Positions 4,961-5,059 of a stretch of DNA of 5,059 bases are shown piece after piece (the first letter of the stretch is position 1; each line of letters starts with the position of its first letter). Source of the DNA: Nitrosopumilaceae archaeon (GTDB taxonomy: Archaea; Thermoproteota; Nitrososphaeria; Nitrososphaerales; Nitrosopumilaceae). The stretch is taken from NCBI GenBank assembly GCA_007571225.1, contig RKRU01000003.1, forward strand, positions 1 to 5,059. Reading direction: 5' to 3'. The notes beneath the pieces are model-generated. The model ran no database searches, was not told the DNA's origin, and was given only the letters and a program-made list of their open reading frames with translations. Position numbers and translations under genes: made by a program.

Positions 4961-4991
4961 GAGTCTGTTGCATAAGGTCGTCCAGGATTTG
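4850..4991 (+). pseudogene. Family A gene fragment (copy 4), frameshifted
   Basis: The plus strand reads TV-stop-VRREYSAEFVSR and, after a one-base frameshift, INHSGVRDLDSSGVLIKGG, a TAA (4953-4955), then PVSLLHKVVQDL and a TGA. This follows the left-edge copy segment by segment: VRRKQPTEF, ISHSGMSDPSGSVWLVYAG, then SDIYDKIIKVDG. Two stops and one frameshift make it non-functional. It lies immediately beyond the right end of the mobile unit and inside the 15-nt inverted repeat. The family may continue to the window edge in another frame (see 4963-5059). Confidence 0.55.
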
Positions 4992-5059
4992 TGAATTTGA
5001 GTCGGATGCCCCGACTGCATATGGAGACTACCTGAAACGGATGCGCAGCATCCCCTTCG
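4963..5059 (+). other. Undecided open stretch at right edge
   Basis: One plus frame stays open from after a TGA (4960-4962) to the edge and ends SDAPTAYGDYLKRMRSIPF. It has no convincing start and could be the frameshifted continuation of family A copy 4. Two minus frames are also open here over at least 100 nt, so the coding strand cannot be decided from this window. Confidence 0.25.

Noticed and set aside
4938..4970. CTTATAAAG as a promoter for a gene at the right edge
   Set aside because: The TATA-like string is part of the family A coding relic (LIK codons), and the expected leaderless start region gives only a nine-codon frame.
3126..4991. Family A copies 3 and 4 as two halves of one gene split by the mobile unit
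   Set aside because: Both contain the ISHSGV/INHSGV segment, so they overlap and cannot be simple halves. They are separate copies.
1..5059. tRNA, rRNA, CRISPR array or known riboswitch
   Set aside because: No cloverleaf, regularly spaced repeat set or known aptamer core was seen on either strand by reading.

Overview
The window looks like chromosomal DNA of an ammonia-oxidising archaeon of the Nitrososphaera type. The best evidence is a two-subunit class III polyhydroxyalkanoate (PHA) synthase, together with archaeal TATA boxes placed about 24-28 nt from start codons (leaderless genes) and a fragment of a chymotrypsin-like secreted protease of a style I associate with this group. The genus is inferred from gene style, not from a search.

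Left half (1-2580), minus strand: a phaE-phaC operon. phaE has a leaderless promoter. phaC follows after 12 nt, with its Shine-Dalgarno sequence overlapping the phaE stop. PhaE has a normal N-terminal half and coiled-coil motif, then an unusual tail of about 190 residues that is acidic and Asn/Asp-rich first and Lys/Arg-rich later. Directly after phaC, overlapping its last codons, an open frame on the same strand runs off the left edge. It is the best-preserved member of an unidentified gene family, called family A here.

Middle (2580-3174): a graveyard of gene fragments. It holds a degraded family A copy, the N-terminal remnant of an IS1595-type transposase with frameshifts, stops and lost zinc ligands but a recognisable promoter, and a third family A scrap with an internal deletion.

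Right half (3175-4827): a transposon-like unit of 1653 bp. It has imperfect terminal inverted repeats of 34/35 nt (31 identical columns) and an exact 6-bp direct repeat GTTACA touching both outer ends. It is visibly more AT-rich than the surroundings. It carries a leaderless, TTG-started secreted protein of 265 aa, a 134-aa charged protein and, in inverse orientation, the N-terminal half of a chymotrypsin-like protease cut off after the catalytic His region. No transposase is recognisable in it. It appears to have inserted into a family A scrap, and a fourth family A fragment with a frameshift and a stop lies just beyond it, inside a 15-nt perfect inverted repeat with C9/G7 runs.

The window thus joins a working storage-polymer operon to a decayed, repeatedly invaded region. 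The most novel item is the 1.65-kb unit with terminal repeats, a target duplication and no visible transposase.
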